64,000 nucleotides of DNA from Actinobacteria bacterium IMCC26103 (GTDB lineage: Bacteria > Actinomycetota > Actinomycetes > Nanopelagicales > Nanopelagicaceae): NCBI GenBank assembly GCA_002284875.1, contig CP015604.1, forward strand, positions 1,054,001-1,118,000. The letters are read 5' to 3'. The notes beneath the pieces are model-generated. The model was not told where the DNA came from, searched no databases, and worked only from the letters and a program-made list of their open reading frames with translations. The translations under genes and the position numbers were made by a program. Positions 28,430 to 39,347 of this stretch are shown here, piece by piece. Each line of letters starts with the position of its first letter. Position 1 is the stretch's first letter.

Positions 28430-29398
28430 TTATCCAAGCAGGGTTTGGCTGGCGATGTGTGCGAAAAGCGAGGTCAATTTTTTAGGGCTGTGATGAATTA
28501 ATTCAGTTCTGTCGCGTAAATCGGCGACCACTAACTCTCCACCTGTACTTGAAAGATGATCTGCGATCTCATCTCCATTTGAGACTAACGTCTCATCTGC
28601 AATGACGTAATCGAAGTTCAGACCAGGGGCGTACTCCTGCAAAATCGCAATATGTTCTAGCGGGGTATATCCGGCGAATTCACCTGAAGTAAAGATTTGG
28701 CCGCTGGCGCTTGCCGAATCAAGATTTAGTATTAAGAGTTTCTTCGCCTTAGATTTGATTAGAGCTTGGCGTTGTTCCGGAACTAATACATGCGGCAGGA
28801 CGCTAGAGAACCAAGATCCTGGACCCATAACGATCCAATCACAATCTGCAATTGCAGAAAGTGACTCTGGGCGGGCCTGCGGATTTTCGGGATGCAAACG
28901 CAGTGATTCTAATCGCCCCTTTGCGGTAGCAACTTCAACTTGTCCCTTAACGATAACTCTGCCGGTGGAGTTTACAAAGGTTGCTTCGATATCTAACGGT
29001 TCCGCTGACATCGGCAGAACGCGACCAATAACTTTTAAAAGAGAACCAACACGATCTAGGCCTGCAACTGGATCTTCACCTTTATTCCAGAGCGCAGCTA
29101 ATAGTAAGTTCCCAACCGCATGGCCATCTAACGGACCGCTACTTGCAAAGCGATATTGCATGATCTCGGCCCAACTACGGCCCCATTCATCATCGCCACA
29201 TAAGGCGGCAAGTGCCATACGTAAATCGCCGGGAGGAAAGATCGGAAATTCTTCGCGTAAACGTCCGCTAGATCCACCATTATCGGCAACTGTAACTATG
29301 GCAGTGATATCTGAAGTAATTCCTCGCAAGGCAGATAGCGTTGCTGCTAAACCGTGACCTCCACCTAAAGCAACTACGCGGGGATTATTGCCACTCAT
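28430..29398 (-). CDS. yvcK: YvcK/CofD-like gluconeogenesis and morphology factor
   Basis: A nucleotide-sugar-binding protein related to CofD, needed for growth on gluconeogenic carbon sources and for cell shape in Bacillus and mycobacteria. The 322-residue protein has [19 protein letters not shown] at its N-terminus, [17 protein letters not shown], and [16 protein letters not shown]. It overlaps rapZ by 4 bases (ATGA) and is followed by whiA after 4 bases. Confidence 0.93.
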   Translation of the reverse strand: MSGNNPRVVALGGGHGLAATLSALRGITSDITAIVTVADNGGSSGRLREEFPIFPPGDLRMALAALCGDDEWGRSWAEIMQYRFASSGPLDGHAVGNLLLAALWNKGEDPVAGLDRVGSLLKVIGRVLPMSAEPLDIEATFVNSTGRVIVKGQVEVATAKGRLESLRLHPENPQARPESLSAIADCDWIVMGPGSWFSSVLPHVLVPEQRQALIKSKAKKLLILNLDSASASGQIFTSGEFAGYTPLEHIAILQEYAPGLNFDYVIADETLVSNGDEIADHLSSTGGELVVADLRDRTELIHHSPKKLTSLFAHIASQTLLG

Positions 29399-30264
29399 TC
29401 ACGACCAACATCACGATGGGTGGCATGCGCTGAAATTTCGATATCGGAAGCACCGTTCGTTAATTGCTTAGCAATTTCCACAGCAATAGCAACGCTGCGG
29501 TGTTTACCACCGGTACAGCCGATCGCGATCGTGACGTACTTCTTACCCTCTCGTAGATATCCCGGCATCATCTGGCGAATTACTCCAACATAACTCTTTA
29601 CGAATTCAGTAACGCCTTCGCTGGTGAGAACTTTCGTTGATACTTCTGGCGTGAGTCCTGTCAGTGGACGAAGCTCTGGGACCCAATGCGGATTTGGAAT
29701 AAAGCGGCAATCTAAAACAAGATCGGCATCAACGGGGATGCCATATTTATAGCCAAATGAAAGGACATTGATACGAATGGCATCGAGCATGCCGGCGGAG
29801 AATATTTCACCTACACGTTTTTCCAATTGGTGAACATTTAGATTTGAAGTATCAATTACCACATCAGCTCCAGAACGGAGTTCCTCCAATTTGGCACGTT
29901 CGCGTTCAATTCCATCGACGATTCGATCTTTCGCCTGTAGCGGATGGGGACGGCGCGTTGATTCGAAACGTTGCACTAACGATTGATCTGTCGCATCTAG
30001 AAAAAGTAAACGGTAAGCAATACCGCTAGTTTTAAGAGTTTGCAGGGCGCTATTTAACGCGTCAAAGAACTTTCCGCCACGAACATCGACGACTACTGCA
30101 AGTGATGAAATTTCAGATGCGTTTGTTTGGATAGCCAGCTCGGGTAATAAAGCAGGTGGCAAGTTATCTACTACATACCAACCCAAATCTTCTAAGGCAT
30201 TGGCCACAGTAGATCGTCCCGCACCTGACATGCCGGTGACGATCAATAACTCTTTATTGGCCAT
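29395..30264 (-). CDS. rapZ: RapZ-family nucleotide-binding protein
   Basis: A P-loop protein of 289 residues with Walker A GMSGAGRSTVANALEDLGW and the C-terminal stretch VTIAIGCTGGKHRSVAIAV typical of the RapZ/YvcJ family. In E. coli RapZ controls glucosamine-6-phosphate synthase through small RNAs. That pathway is not expected here, so its role in actinobacteria remains open. It is the first of three tightly packed genes with yvcK and whiA, 37 bases after uvrC. Confidence 0.92.
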   Translation of the reverse strand: MANKELLIVTGMSGAGRSTVANALEDLGWYVVDNLPPALLPELAIQTNASEISSLAVVVDVRGGKFFDALNSALQTLKTSGIAYRLLFLDATDQSLVQRFESTRRPHPLQAKDRIVDGIERERAKLEELRSGADVVIDTSNLNVHQLEKRVGEIFSAGMLDAIRINVLSFGYKYGIPVDADLVLDCRFIPNPHWVPELRPLTGLTPEVSTKVLTSEGVTEFVKSYVGVIRQMMPGYLREGKKYVTIAIGCTGGKHRSVAIAVEIAKQLTNGASDIEISAHATHRDVGRE

Positions 30265-30301
30265 GTCTATATTCTGCCTGCCCTGTCAAGGATCGCTAAA
30301 T

Positions 30302-32227
30302 TCATAGGATCTCCCCCGTTTGCATATCAACGCCGGCGATATCTGCTCCATCTGCCTGGCGTTGCAAATGTTGGAAGATAATTTCTGCGATCTTTTCACC
30401 GATACCTGGTGTTTGGGCTAGGTCGACCAGCGTGGCCTTGCGCAGCGCAGCAACAGATCCAAAGCGTTCCAGCAAAGCTGCGCGACGAGATCGTCCCATC
30501 TGCGGAATATCATCTAATACAGATTCCAGCATCACCTTAGAGCGGCGTGATCTATGGAAGGTGATCGCAAAGCGATGTGCTTCATCGCGAATGCGTTGCA
30601 GCAAATACATTCCTTCGCTAGTTCGCGGCAGGATAAGTGGATCAGAAATTCCCGGACGCCAGACTTCTTCTAGACGTTTAGCCAAACCACAAAGGGCAAC
30701 ATCGGTAATTCCAAGTTCATCCAGTGCGCGTTGAGCCGCGGCAACTTGTGGCGCTCCCCCATCAACAACTATTAATTGTGGAGGGTATGAGAATTTACTT
30801 AATCGTCCTCCAATTTCAGCAACATCAGATTCATCGGCGGCCCGATCATTTAACAAACGCTTCATGCGCCTGGTTATCACCTGATGCATTGCACGTGTGT
30901 CATCGGAGGCGGTAGTTGTATCGATAATAAAGCGGCGGTATTCGCTCTTCTTTGCCAGGCCATCTTCAAAGACCACCATTGAAGCAACCACAGATGTCCC
31001 TGAAATATTGGAGATATCGAAGCACTCAATCCGCAGCGGAGTCCTAGAAAGTTCCAACTGTTCTTCAATTTCAAGTAACGCCTTGCCGCTGACGGCGGCA
31101 TCGGTGGCGCGCTTACTCAAGAACTGGATCAACGCGTAATGAGCATTGCGGTCCACTGTTTGTAAAAGTTCAACTTTCTCACCACGTTGCGGCACCTTGA
31201 TCGCTACCTTGGCTCCGCGCAAATTGCTTAACCAGGCTTCAAGGGCTAGTTGATCGCTCGGTTCGCGGTTCAAATAGATTTCACTTGGGATATCGGCTGC
31301 AGCTGCCCCGTTATAGATTGAGAAGAAGAGCGATGCGACTTGGTCATCGCCTTCCAACGCTCGTTCTTGATCGACGATCCAAGAACGTGATCCTTTGATG
31401 GAACCACGACGAACCATAAAGATAGATCCAGCAGCATGCAGGCCTTCTTCGTGAATCGAGATGAAATCGCCATCTAGATCATCAGAGAGATTTCCTTGGG
31501 TAGATCGCTGGGCTTTTTCAAATGATTCGATCTGATCGCGAATACGTGCGGCGCGTTCGAATTCTTCGCGGCTAGCTGCCAGATCCATCTCTTCGCGTAG
31601 TTTCGGCAAGATATCTTCCATACCTGCCTCCATAAAGGCATCTAGCTTTACCGCGATCTCACGATGTTCAGCAGGAGTTACCCAACCAACACATGGAGCC
31701 GCGCATTTGCCAATATCGCCCAATAAACATTGGCGCTTGCTGCGCTGAGCTCGTTTGAAGTTTCCTTCGCTGCAGGAGCGAACTGGAAAGACTTTAAGTA
31801 AGACTTCGTAGGTATTGCGTAGCGCCCAGGCATTTGTGTATGGCCCAAAGTATTTAAGTCCGGGACGCTTCTCTTTGCGAGTAATAAAGATACGTGGAAA
31901 TTCATCCTGCATCGAGATTGCCAAATATGGATAGGACTTGTCATCTTTAAATTGGACGTTATAGGTCGGCTGATACTGCTTGATCCACGAGAATTCCAGA
32001 GCCAACGCTTCTAACTCGGTACCTACAATCGTCCAATCGACCCTAACTGCTTCATGGACCATGCGATGAGTTTTACGAGCGAGGTTTGAACCGAAGTAAG
32101 TCGTTAAGCGATTCTTTAAATTCTTAGCTTTGCCAACATAGATAACTTTATCTTTACCGTTATAGAAGCGATAAACCCCGGGGAGTTCAGGGATCTCCTT
32201 TGGACGATAACTTGCGGGATCAGACAT
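30302..32227 (-). CDS. uvrC: Excinuclease ABC subunit C
   Basis: UvrC makes both incisions around a DNA lesion after UvrA/UvrB recognition. The 641 residues show a GIY-YIG nuclease domain (GVYRFYNGKDKVIYVGKAKNLKNRL, about 18-42), a UVR motif (REEFERAARIRDQIESFEKAQ), the RNase H-like endonuclease domain (ECFDISNISGTSVVASMVVF) and a C-terminal helix-hairpin-helix pair (TPGIGEKIAEIIFQHL). It begins directly after the uvrA stop. Confidence 0.97.
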   Translation of the reverse strand: MSDPASYRPKEIPELPGVYRFYNGKDKVIYVGKAKNLKNRLTTYFGSNLARKTHRMVHEAVRVDWTIVGTELEALALEFSWIKQYQPTYNVQFKDDKSYPYLAISMQDEFPRIFITRKEKRPGLKYFGPYTNAWALRNTYEVLLKVFPVRSCSEGNFKRAQRSKRQCLLGDIGKCAAPCVGWVTPAEHREIAVKLDAFMEAGMEDILPKLREEMDLAASREEFERAARIRDQIESFEKAQRSTQGNLSDDLDGDFISIHEEGLHAAGSIFMVRRGSIKGSRSWIVDQERALEGDDQVASLFFSIYNGAAAADIPSEIYLNREPSDQLALEAWLSNLRGAKVAIKVPQRGEKVELLQTVDRNAHYALIQFLSKRATDAAVSGKALLEIEEQLELSRTPLRIECFDISNISGTSVVASMVVFEDGLAKKSEYRRFIIDTTTASDDTRAMHQVITRRMKRLLNDRAADESDVAEIGGRLSKFSYPPQLIVVDGGAPQVAAAQRALDELGITDVALCGLAKRLEEVWRPGISDPLILPRTSEGMYLLQRIRDEAHRFAITFHRSRRSKVMLESVLDDIPQMGRSRRAALLERFGSVAALRKATLVDLAQTPGIGEKIAEIIFQHLQRQADGADIAGVDMQTGEIL

Positions 32228-35098
32228 TTACTTAACGGCAGCTTTTTTCTTTACCGGGGCGCGATTGCTCGCCAAAATTTCTGCCAGATAATGACCGGTA
32301 TAGCTTTCTTTCACCTTTGCCACATCCTCTGGCGTTCCTTCAGCAACAACTAACCCGCCGCGGAATCCACCTTCTGGTCCCATATCGATCACCCAGTCAG
32401 AAGATTTAATTACATCAAGGTTATGTTCGATAACTACAACGGTATTTCCAGTATCGACTAAACGGCTGAGAACAGTTAATAACTTATTGACATCTTCAAA
32501 GTGCAAGCCAGTAGTTGGCTCATCTAATACATAAATAGTGCGGCCAGTAGATCTACGTTGTAGTTCAGTTGCCAGCTTTACGCGCTGTGCTTCACCACCT
32601 GACAAGGTTGGTGCTGATTGACCTAGGCGAACATAACCCAAGCCGACATCGTTGAGAGTCTTCAGGTAACGAGCGATGGCCGGCACTGATTCAAAGAATC
32701 CACTGGCTTCTTCGATCGGCATATTTAAAACTTCGGCGATCGTCTTATGCTTGTAATGAACTTCCAAAGTTTCACGGTTATAGCGCGCGCCATGGCAGAC
32801 CTCGCAGGGAACATAAACATCAGGCAAGAAGTTCATCTCGATCGTGATAGTTCCATCTCCAGAACAGTTCTCGCAGCGGCCGCCTTTTACGTTAAAGGAG
32901 AAGCGCCCTTGTTGATACCCGCGGATTTTCGCTTCGCTGGTTTCAGCAAAGAGGGCGCGGATCTTGTCGAATACCCCGGTGTAGGTTGCTGGGTTGGAAC
33001 GAGGCGTACGACCAATCGGTGATTGATCAACGTGGACGACTTTATCCAGTAGCTCGATACCGCTAACAGATCGGTGGCGACCAGGTACTAAACGAGCACC
33101 GTTTAGTTTATTGGCAAGAACAGTGTAGAGAATGTCATTTACTAACGTTGACTTACCTGAACCGCTTACGCCAGTTACTGCAACAAATACACCCAAGGGA
33201 ACTTCAACTTCAATATCTTTCAGGTTATTCTCTTTCGCACCCTTAACAACTAGCTTGCGTTTTGGATCTACTGGGCGGCGCTTCTTGGGAATCTCAATTG
33301 ATTTACGTCCCGATAGATAAGCGCCCGTGATTGATTCTTTCGAAGCGATTAGATCTTCACAACTTCCCGAGACTACGACCTTGCCACCATGTTCGCCAGC
33401 ACCCGGTCCGATATCAACGATCCAGTCGGCAGTACGAATAGTCTCTTCATCGTGTTCTACAACAATTAGAGTGTTTCCTAAATCGCGAAGTCGAGTTAGC
33501 GTTTCAATCAAGCGCTTGTTATCGCGCTGATGTAGACCAATCGATGGCTCATCGAGTACATATAGAACGCCAACTAAGCCTGAGCCGATCTGAGTCGCAA
33601 GGCGAATGCGTTGGGCTTCACCACCAGATAGCGAACCGGCCGGACGCGCCAGCGATAGGTAATCGAGTCCAACATCTAGCAAGAAGCCCAGTCGAGCATT
33701 GACCTCTTTCATCACGCGTTCGGCGATTTGTGCCTCACGTTTATTGAGTTTGATCTGCTTTAAGAAGATTGCGCAATCTGCGATGGAGAGTTCGCATATT
33801 TGGGAAATATTCTTATCGCCGATAGTTACGGCAAGGACTTCTGGTTTTAAACGAGCACCATTACATTTTTCACAAGAAATCTCACGCATATAGGCCTCGT
33901 ATTTATCGCGGCTGTAATCGCTATCGGTCTCCTCATGGCGGCGGTGGATAAAGGGAATAACGCCCTCAAAGCCGGTGGTGTAATTTCGGGCGCCATATCG
34001 GCCTTTGTACTTCATCTTAATTTCATATTCGTAGCCATTAAGAATCGCTTCGCGCGCCTTAACCGAGATCTTCTTCCACGGGATATCTAGTGAAAACGGC
34101 AGGTCCTTAGCTAGCGCCTCTAGCAAACGAAGGAAGTAATCTGAAGATTGCCCACCCGACCATGGAGCAATCGCACCTTCATTTATTGAGATTGAATCAT
34201 CAGGAATGATGAGATCTAAATCGACCTCTTTCTTTGTGCCGATACCTGAGCATTCAACGCATGCGCCGAATGGTGAGTTGAAGGAGAAGGAACGTGGCTC
34301 TAACTCTTCGAAGGAGAGTTCACAATCGTGGCAAGCCAGATGCTCGCTATAGGTACGCTCTTTATCTGCGCCCTTGGCGTCAACAAAGTCCAATACAACG
34401 ATTCCAGAAGACAGACGCAGCGCAGTTTCAATTGAATCTGTAAGGCGAGTTTTGCTTTCAGCCTTTGCAGTCAGTCGATCAATGACAACTTCGATGGTGT
34501 GCTTCTCCTGCTTTTTAAGCTTTGGCGCATCAGAGAGTGCAACTACTTCACCATCGATACGGGCCCGTGAATAGCCTTGAGTGATCAGATCGGTAAAGAG
34601 TTCAACAAATTCACCTTTACGCGCGCGAATAACCGGGGCTAATACCTGGAACTTGGTAGTTGGTGGGAGTTCCATGATTTGATCAACAATTTGTTGTGGT
34701 GATTGGCGAGTAACTGCTTTGCCACACTTAGGACAATGTGGGCGTCCGACACGGGCGAATAGGAGACGCAGGTAGTCATAAACTTCAGTAATTGTTCCGA
34801 CAGTGGATCGTGGGTTTCGGTTGGTAGATTTCTGATCGATTGAAACTGCCGGTGATAAACCTTCGATGAAATCGACATCTGGCTTATCCATCTGGCCCAG
34901 GAATTGGCGGGCATATGCCGACAGTGATTCAACGTAACGACGTTGACCTTCGGCGAAGATTGTGTCGAAGGCTAAGGAAGATTTGCCAGAGCCGGAAAGG
35001 CCAGTGAATACGACTAACGCATCACGCGGAAGTTCGATCGAAACATTCTTTAGATTGTGCTCGCGTGCTCCGCGTACAACCAACTTATCGATACTCAA
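32228..35098 (-). CDS. uvrA: Excinuclease ABC subunit A
   Basis: UvrA is the dimeric ABC-class ATPase that finds DNA damage. The protein has 956 residues. Two nucleotide-binding units are seen ([22 protein letters not shown] and [16 protein letters not shown]), with signatures [16 protein letters not shown] and [16 protein letters not shown]. Zinc-binding cysteine groups are [36 protein letters not shown]-type and CENCSGDG. It overlaps uvrB by 4 bases (ATGA). Confidence 0.98.
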   Translation of the reverse strand: MSIDKLVVRGAREHNLKNVSIELPRDALVVFTGLSGSGKSSLAFDTIFAEGQRRYVESLSAYARQFLGQMDKPDVDFIEGLSPAVSIDQKSTNRNPRSTVGTITEVYDYLRLLFARVGRPHCPKCGKAVTRQSPQQIVDQIMELPPTTKFQVLAPVIRARKGEFVELFTDLITQGYSRARIDGEVVALSDAPKLKKQEKHTIEVVIDRLTAKAESKTRLTDSIETALRLSSGIVVLDFVDAKGADKERTYSEHLACHDCELSFEELEPRSFSFNSPFGACVECSGIGTKKEVDLDLIIPDDSISINEGAIAPWSGGQSSDYFLRLLEALAKDLPFSLDIPWKKISVKAREAILNGYEYEIKMKYKGRYGARNYTTGFEGVIPFIHRRHEETDSDYSRDKYEAYMREISCEKCNGARLKPEVLAVTIGDKNISQICELSIADCAIFLKQIKLNKREAQIAERVMKEVNARLGFLLDVGLDYLSLARPAGSLSGGEAQRIRLATQIGSGLVGVLYVLDEPSIGLHQRDNKRLIETLTRLRDLGNTLIVVEHDEETIRTADWIVDIGPGAGEHGGKVVVSGSCEDLIASKESITGAYLSGRKSIEIPKKRRPVDPKRKLVVKGAKENNLKDIEVEVPLGVFVAVTGVSGSGKSTLVNDILYTVLANKLNGARLVPGRHRSVSGIELLDKVVHVDQSPIGRTPRSNPATYTGVFDKIRALFAETSEAKIRGYQQGRFSFNVKGGRCENCSGDGTITIEMNFLPDVYVPCEVCHGARYNRETLEVHYKHKTIAEVLNMPIEEASGFFESVPAIARYLKTLNDVGLGYVRLGQSAPTLSGGEAQRVKLATELQRRSTGRTIYVLDEPTTGLHFEDVNKLLTVLSRLVDTGNTVVVIEHNLDVIKSSDWVIDMGPEGGFRGGLVVAEGTPEDVAKVKESYTGHYLAEILASNRAPVKKKAAVK

Positions 35099-37176
35099 AC
35101 CCCGGCCTCTTCCATCATTCGTAACTCTTTCTTCAATAACTTGATCTCATCACGCAAGCGCGCTGCGACCTCAAATTGAAGTTCAGCTGCGGCGTTGCGC
35201 ATCTGATCGGTGAGCGAGCCTATCAACGCAATCAGATCTTGGCGCGGCAGAGAAGTCGAAGATTTGTCATATAGGCCACTAGATGAAGCGATCTTCTTCG
35301 CTCCGCCCTTCTCGTGGGCTAAGAGTTCTTCGGTATCTTCGCTCTCGCGATTGATCTGATCTGTAATATCGGCGATCTTCTTCCGCAACGGTTGTGGATC
35401 AACGCCACGTTCTAAGTTATAGGCAACTTGCTTGGCGCGACGACGGTTGGTTTCATCGATGGCCTGCGCCATTGATTTAGTTATGTTGTCGGCATACATA
35501 TGCACTTCACCCGAAACATTTCGCGCCGCTCGTCCAATAGTTTGAATTAAGGAAGTAGCCGATCTTAAGAAGCCCTCTTTATCGGCATCTAAAATTGCAA
35601 CGAGTGAGACTTCCGGAAGATCCAAGCCTTCACGCAGCAGGTTAATTCCGATCAAGACATCGTATTCGCCGGTACGCAGCTCGCGAAGTAATTCCACTCG
35701 GCGTAAGGTATCGACCTCTGAGTGCAGATACCGCACTCGAACCCCACGCTCTTGTAAATAATCAGTTAAATCTTCCGACATCTTCTTGGTCAGCGTTGTT
35801 ACCAGTACCCGCTCATTCTTCGCAGCCCGAATATTTATCTCATTGAGTAGATCATCAATCTGGCCCTTTATCGGCTTGATAACGATTCCGGGATCAACCA
35901 AACCGGTTGGACGAATTACTTGTTCGACTACATCACCTTCAACCTTGGCCATCTCATACTTGCCTGGCGTTGCTGAGAGATAAACCTTCTGGCCAACGCG
36001 TTCTAAGAATTCGGGCCATTTCAGCGGGCGATTATCCATAGCACTTGGCAAACGGAATCCATGTTCAACCAAGGTGCGCTTACGGGATGCATCGCCTTCA
36101 AACATGGCGCCGATTTGTGGCACAGTCACGTGGCTCTCATCGATGACAAGTAAGAAATCTTCCGGAAAATAATCCAATAGACAGTTAGGTGCAGAACCTG
36201 GCGCACGTCCATCTAGATGCCGTGAGTAATTCTCGATTCCAGAACAGAAACCGAGTTGCTCCATCATTTCCAGATCAAATGTTGTGCGCATCTTTAGGCG
36301 TTGGGCTTCCAGTAGTTTGCCTTGCTTTTCAAAGAGATTGAGTTGAATTTGCAGTTCATCTTGGATTTCGCCCATGGCGCGCTTCATCGTTTCTGGCCCT
36401 GCTGCGTAATGAGTTGCCGGGAAGATATAGATCTCGGTCTCATCGCGCAGGATCTCACCGGTTAGCGGATGGAGCGTCATAATCTTTTCGATCTCATCGC
36501 CAAACATCTCGATCCGGATCGCAAGTTCCTCATACATCGGAATGATTTCAATGGTGTCACCGCGCACGCGGAAAGTCCCACGTTCAAAGGCCATATCGTT
36601 TCGCTGATACTGCACATCGACAAATTTGCGCAGTAACTTATTGCGCTCAATCTCATCGCCTACCTTTAGGCGAATCATGCGATCGATATATTCCTGAGGC
36701 GTACCAAGTCCATAAATGCAAGAAACAGTTGCCACCACGATTACATCGCGCCGGGTTAAAAGCGAGTTAGTTGCAGAGTGGCGCAACCTCTCAACTTCAT
36801 CATTGACGCTGGAATCCTTCTCGATAAAGGTATCAGTTTGCGGAACATAGGCCTCTGGTTGGTAATAGTCGTAATAAGAAACGAAGTATTCGACTGCGTT
36901 ATTTGGCAACAGCTCACGGAATTCATTGGCTAACTGCGCGGCCAACGTTTTATTTGGCGCCAGCACCAAAGTTGGGCGCTGCAAGCGCTCGATCAACCAG
37001 GCAGTTGTCGCAGATTTTCCAGTACCTGTTGCGCCAAGTAGAACCACATCTTCGATACCGGCATCTATTCTGCGAGCTATCTCTTCAATGGCTTGCGGTT
37101 GATCACCTGCTGGCACGTAGTCGCTAATGACCTGAAAAGGCTCTACCCTTCGCTGCAGGTCAGATATCGGGCGCAT
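35095..37176 (-). CDS. uvrB: Excinuclease ABC subunit B
   Basis: UvrB is the helicase-like damage-verification subunit. The 693 residues show Walker [14 protein letters not shown], the beta-hairpin region [30 protein letters not shown] as the DEAD-like box, and helicase motif [11 protein letters not shown]. The C-terminal UVR domain (about 655-690) binds UvrC. uvrB, uvrA and uvrC form one contiguous operon downstream of coaE (9-base gap). Confidence 0.98.
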   Translation of the reverse strand: MRPISDLQRRVEPFQVISDYVPAGDQPQAIEEIARRIDAGIEDVVLLGATGTGKSATTAWLIERLQRPTLVLAPNKTLAAQLANEFRELLPNNAVEYFVSYYDYYQPEAYVPQTDTFIEKDSSVNDEVERLRHSATNSLLTRRDVIVVATVSCIYGLGTPQEYIDRMIRLKVGDEIERNKLLRKFVDVQYQRNDMAFERGTFRVRGDTIEIIPMYEELAIRIEMFGDEIEKIMTLHPLTGEILRDETEIYIFPATHYAAGPETMKRAMGEIQDELQIQLNLFEKQGKLLEAQRLKMRTTFDLEMMEQLGFCSGIENYSRHLDGRAPGSAPNCLLDYFPEDFLLVIDESHVTVPQIGAMFEGDASRKRTLVEHGFRLPSAMDNRPLKWPEFLERVGQKVYLSATPGKYEMAKVEGDVVEQVIRPTGLVDPGIVIKPIKGQIDDLLNEINIRAAKNERVLVTTLTKKMSEDLTDYLQERGVRVRYLHSEVDTLRRVELLRELRTGEYDVLIGINLLREGLDLPEVSLVAILDADKEGFLRSATSLIQTIGRAARNVSGEVHMYADNITKSMAQAIDETNRRRAKQVAYNLERGVDPQPLRKKIADITDQINRESEDTEELLAHEKGGAKKIASSSGLYDKSSTSLPRQDLIALIGSLTDQMRNAAAELQFEVAARLRDEIKLLKKELRMMEEAGV

Positions 37177-37185
37177 CTTCGTAGC

Positions 37186-37776
37186 CTACTTTGCTCGCCC
37201 AGGTAATTCCTCCCAGAGGTTTTCTACCGCGCGAAGCAGCTGATCTTCATCGCCATCATTGATCAGGATGAAATCGGCGATCGCCTCGCGATCTTCACGG
37301 CTGGCTTGCTGCGCGATTCGTTTCTCAATTTCGGAAGAAAACATTCCTCGCTTGCGCAACCGCTCTTTGCGAATTTCCAGATCCGCCTCGATCGTAATGA
37401 TTAAATCAAAATTTTCAGCCGCTCCCGTTTCAACTAATAGTGGGATCTCATAGATTAGAACTTCATCAGGTTTTAAATCTGCAACAACTTCTGCAAAGAG
37501 CTCGCGAACTCTGGGGTGGATAATCTCTTCCAAATCGCTCTTAGCTTTTAGGTCAGCGAAGATAATTTCAGCTAGAGCTTTACGGTCAATATCCCCATCG
37601 CGCATGATCTGCTCGCCAAAGCGAAGTGCGACTTCATCAAATCCATCGCTTCCGCGCTCGATAGCAACGCGCGCTAATTGATCTGCATCGACCACGCGGG
37701 CTCCAAGTTCGGAGAAATATTGTGCGGCTAGGGATTTACCGGATCCGATGCCACCGGTTAGAGCCACTATCAACAT
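37186..37776 (-). CDS. coaE: Dephospho-CoA kinase
   Basis: This enzyme makes CoA by phosphorylating dephospho-CoA. The protein has 196 residues from the chosen start: MLIVALTGGIGSGKSLAAQYF with the P-loop at the very N-terminus, then VVDADQLAR and the lid region RKERLRKRG. A longer frame opens at 37827, but it would run into the rpsA terminator, and TAGAGT lies 7 bases before the ATG at 37776 as a leaderless-type promoter. uvrB follows by 9 bases. Confidence 0.93.
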   Translation of the reverse strand: MLIVALTGGIGSGKSLAAQYFSELGARVVDADQLARVAIERGSDGFDEVALRFGEQIMRDGDIDRKALAEIIFADLKAKSDLEEIIHPRVRELFAEVVADLKPDEVLIYEIPLLVETGAAENFDLIITIEADLEIRKERLRKRGMFSSEIEKRIAQQASREDREAIADFILINDGDEDQLLRAVENLWEELPGRAK

Positions 37777-37783
37777 GTAACTA

Positions 37784-37789
37784 ACTCTA
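37784..37789 (-). promoter_or_regulatory. -10 element of coaE-uvrB-uvrA-uvrC, leaderless type
   Basis: TAGAGT on the minus strand is followed by TAGTTAC (7 bases) and the coaE ATG at 37776. It lies just beyond the rpsA terminator, so coaE starts a separate unit. Confidence 0.6.
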
Positions 37790-37810
37790 CCCCGCAGGCG
37801 ATAACTGGAG

Positions 37811-37850
37811 AATAAGAAAGGGCCCACCCGAAGGTGAGCCCTTTCTTATT
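37811..37850 (-). terminator. Rho-independent terminator of rpsA
   Basis: An 18-bp stem closed by a TTCG tetraloop: the arms are AATAAGAAAGGGCTCACC and its complement, with one G-T wobble. The A-rich and T-rich ends of the stem give a T-rich tail on both strands, so it could work in either direction. It starts 10 bases after the rpsA stop and is one of only two strong hairpins I found in the window. Confidence 0.92.
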
Positions 37851-37859
37851 TGAGATTAA

Positions 37860-39224
37860 TTATTCAGCAGCGACTTCAGCAACTACTTCAGCAGCAGGAG
37901 CGGCGGCATCAGCAGCTTTGGCTTCTGCCTTCTGCTTCTTATGTGCAAGGAAGCGAGTCTGTGCTTCTTGATACTGACGTTCCCATTCTTCGCGTTGTGA
38001 ATCAAAGCCGGGCTTCCATTCCTGAGTATCAGGATCGAAACCTTCTGGGTAGATGAAGTTTCCTGAAGCATCGTAACGAGCAGCCATTCCGTATTGAGTT
38101 GGATCAAATGCTTCGATCTCAACTTCATGTCCTTCATTGGCTTGCTTTAGAGAAAGTGAGATGCGACGTCGTTCTAGATCAATATCGATGATCTTTACAA
38201 ATAGCTCGTCATCTACAGCTACAACCTGCTCTGGAATTTCAACGTGGCGTTCTGCCAACTCTGAGATGTGAACAAGTCCTTCAATGCCTTCGTGTACACG
38301 TATAAATGCACCGAATGGAACGAGCTTTGTCACAACACCTGGAACAACCTGATTGATTGTGTGGGTACGAGCAAATGCTTGCCAAGGATCTTCTTGTGTC
38401 GCCTTGAGAGAGAGTGAAACACGCTCACGTTCGAAATCAACTTCGAGAACTTCTACGGTTACTTCATCGCCAACTTCAACAACTTCGCCTGGATGATCGA
38501 TGTGCTTCCAAGAAAGCTCTGAAACGTGGACAAGACCATCTACGCCACCAAGGTCAACGAATGCACCAAAGTTTACGATTGATGAAATTACGCCAGTGCG
38601 AACCTGACCCTTTTGGAGCTGATTTAAGAATGTAGTACGTGACTCTGATTGTGTCTGCTCAAGGAAGGCACGACGAGAAAGAACAACGTTATTGCGGTTC
38701 TTGTCGAGTTCGATAATACGAGCTTCAACTTCCTTGCCAATGTAAGGAGTTAGGTCACGGACGCGACGCATTTCAACGAGAGATGCTGGCAAGAAGCCAC
38801 GAAGACCGATATCAACGATCAGGCCGCCCTTAACAACTTCAATAACTGTTCCGACGACGACTTCGTCGCGCTCTTTCTTGCCTTCAATATCTCCCCAGGC
38901 GCGTTCGTATTGTGCGCGCTTCTTAGAAAGGATTGTGCGGCCTTCTTTATCTTCCTTCTGTAGGACGAGCGCTTCAATGCGATCGCCTACCTTAACAATG
39001 TCATTTGGATCTGCATCGTGGCGGATTGAAAGTTCGCGAGAAGGAATTACGCCTTCTGTCTTGTACCCGATATCAAGAAGTACTTCTTCGCGATCTACTT
39101 GTACAACGGTTCCTTCGACGAGGTCTCCGTCATTGAAATTTCTGATTGTGCCTTCGATTGCTGCAAGAAAATCTGCGGCTGATCCAATGTCGTTTACTGC
39201 TACGACTGGTGATGATGTGCTCAA
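37860..39224 (-). CDS. rpsA: 30S ribosomal protein S1, probable UUG start
   Basis: S1 binds mRNA during initiation. Four S1 RNA-binding repeats are visible (about residues 35-110, 120-185, 205-275 and 290-360 from the chosen start; for example VDLGGVDGLVHVSELSWKHI and VHEGIEGLVHISELAERHV), followed by an acidic/alanine-rich tail. Actinobacterial S1 usually begins a few residues before VAVNDIG. TTG at 39224 gives LSTSSPVVAVNDIG and has GGAG 4 bases upstream. An upstream ATG at 39266 would add 14 unlike residues and would lie across the likely -10 (39243-39248), so I prefer TTG. Confidence 0.9.
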   Translation of the reverse strand: MSTSSPVVAVNDIGSAADFLAAIEGTIRNFNDGDLVEGTVVQVDREEVLLDIGYKTEGVIPSRELSIRHDADPNDIVKVGDRIEALVLQKEDKEGRTILSKKRAQYERAWGDIEGKKERDEVVVGTVIEVVKGGLIVDIGLRGFLPASLVEMRRVRDLTPYIGKEVEARIIELDKNRNNVVLSRRAFLEQTQSESRTTFLNQLQKGQVRTGVISSIVNFGAFVDLGGVDGLVHVSELSWKHIDHPGEVVEVGDEVTVEVLEVDFERERVSLSLKATQEDPWQAFARTHTINQVVPGVVTKLVPFGAFIRVHEGIEGLVHISELAERHVEIPEQVVAVDDELFVKIIDIDLERRRISLSLKQANEGHEVEIEAFDPTQYGMAARYDASGNFIYPEGFDPDTQEWKPGFDSQREEWERQYQEAQTRFLAHKKQKAEAKAADAAAPAAEVVAEVAAE

Positions 39225-39242
39225 GTTGCTCCGTAGGGATAG

Positions 39243-39271
39243 AAAGTAATAGGACTCCAGAACCATTCTGG
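39243..39271 (-). promoter_or_regulatory. rpsA promoter with an inverted repeat at the -35 region
   Basis: TACTTT (39248-39243, minus strand) is a -10 candidate that would give a short leader containing the GGAG before the TTG start. Seventeen bases further upstream is not a -35 consensus but one arm of the inverted repeat CCAGAA-TGG-TTCTGG (39257-39271). The repeat may bind a regulator. Confidence 0.4.
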
Positions 39272-39333
39272 TGAACGGGCGTAAGCGTACGGTTTCGGCG
39301 CGTAATAGGGCAAATCCGTCTCTTACTCAGGCG

Positions 39334-39339
39334 TAAACT
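39334..39339 (+). promoter_or_regulatory. -10 element of the MFS gene, near-leaderless
   Basis: TAAACT is followed by AACTGCAA (8 bases) and the ATG at 39348. No Shine-Dalgarno is visible. Confidence 0.4.
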
Positions 39340-39347
39340 AACTGCAA

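Noticed and set aside
28755-29357. Plus-strand open frame of 200 codons opposite yvcK
   Set aside because: Antisense shadow of yvcK with no domain motif.
30265-30301. TTGACA-like and TATAGA-like hexamers before rapZ
   Set aside because: They are only about 12 bases apart, too close for a sigma-70-type promoter; rapZ is probably read from the uvr operon.
37777-37827. Longer N-terminus for CoaE
   Set aside because: It reaches into the rpsA terminator, and the P-loop should be at the very N-terminus.
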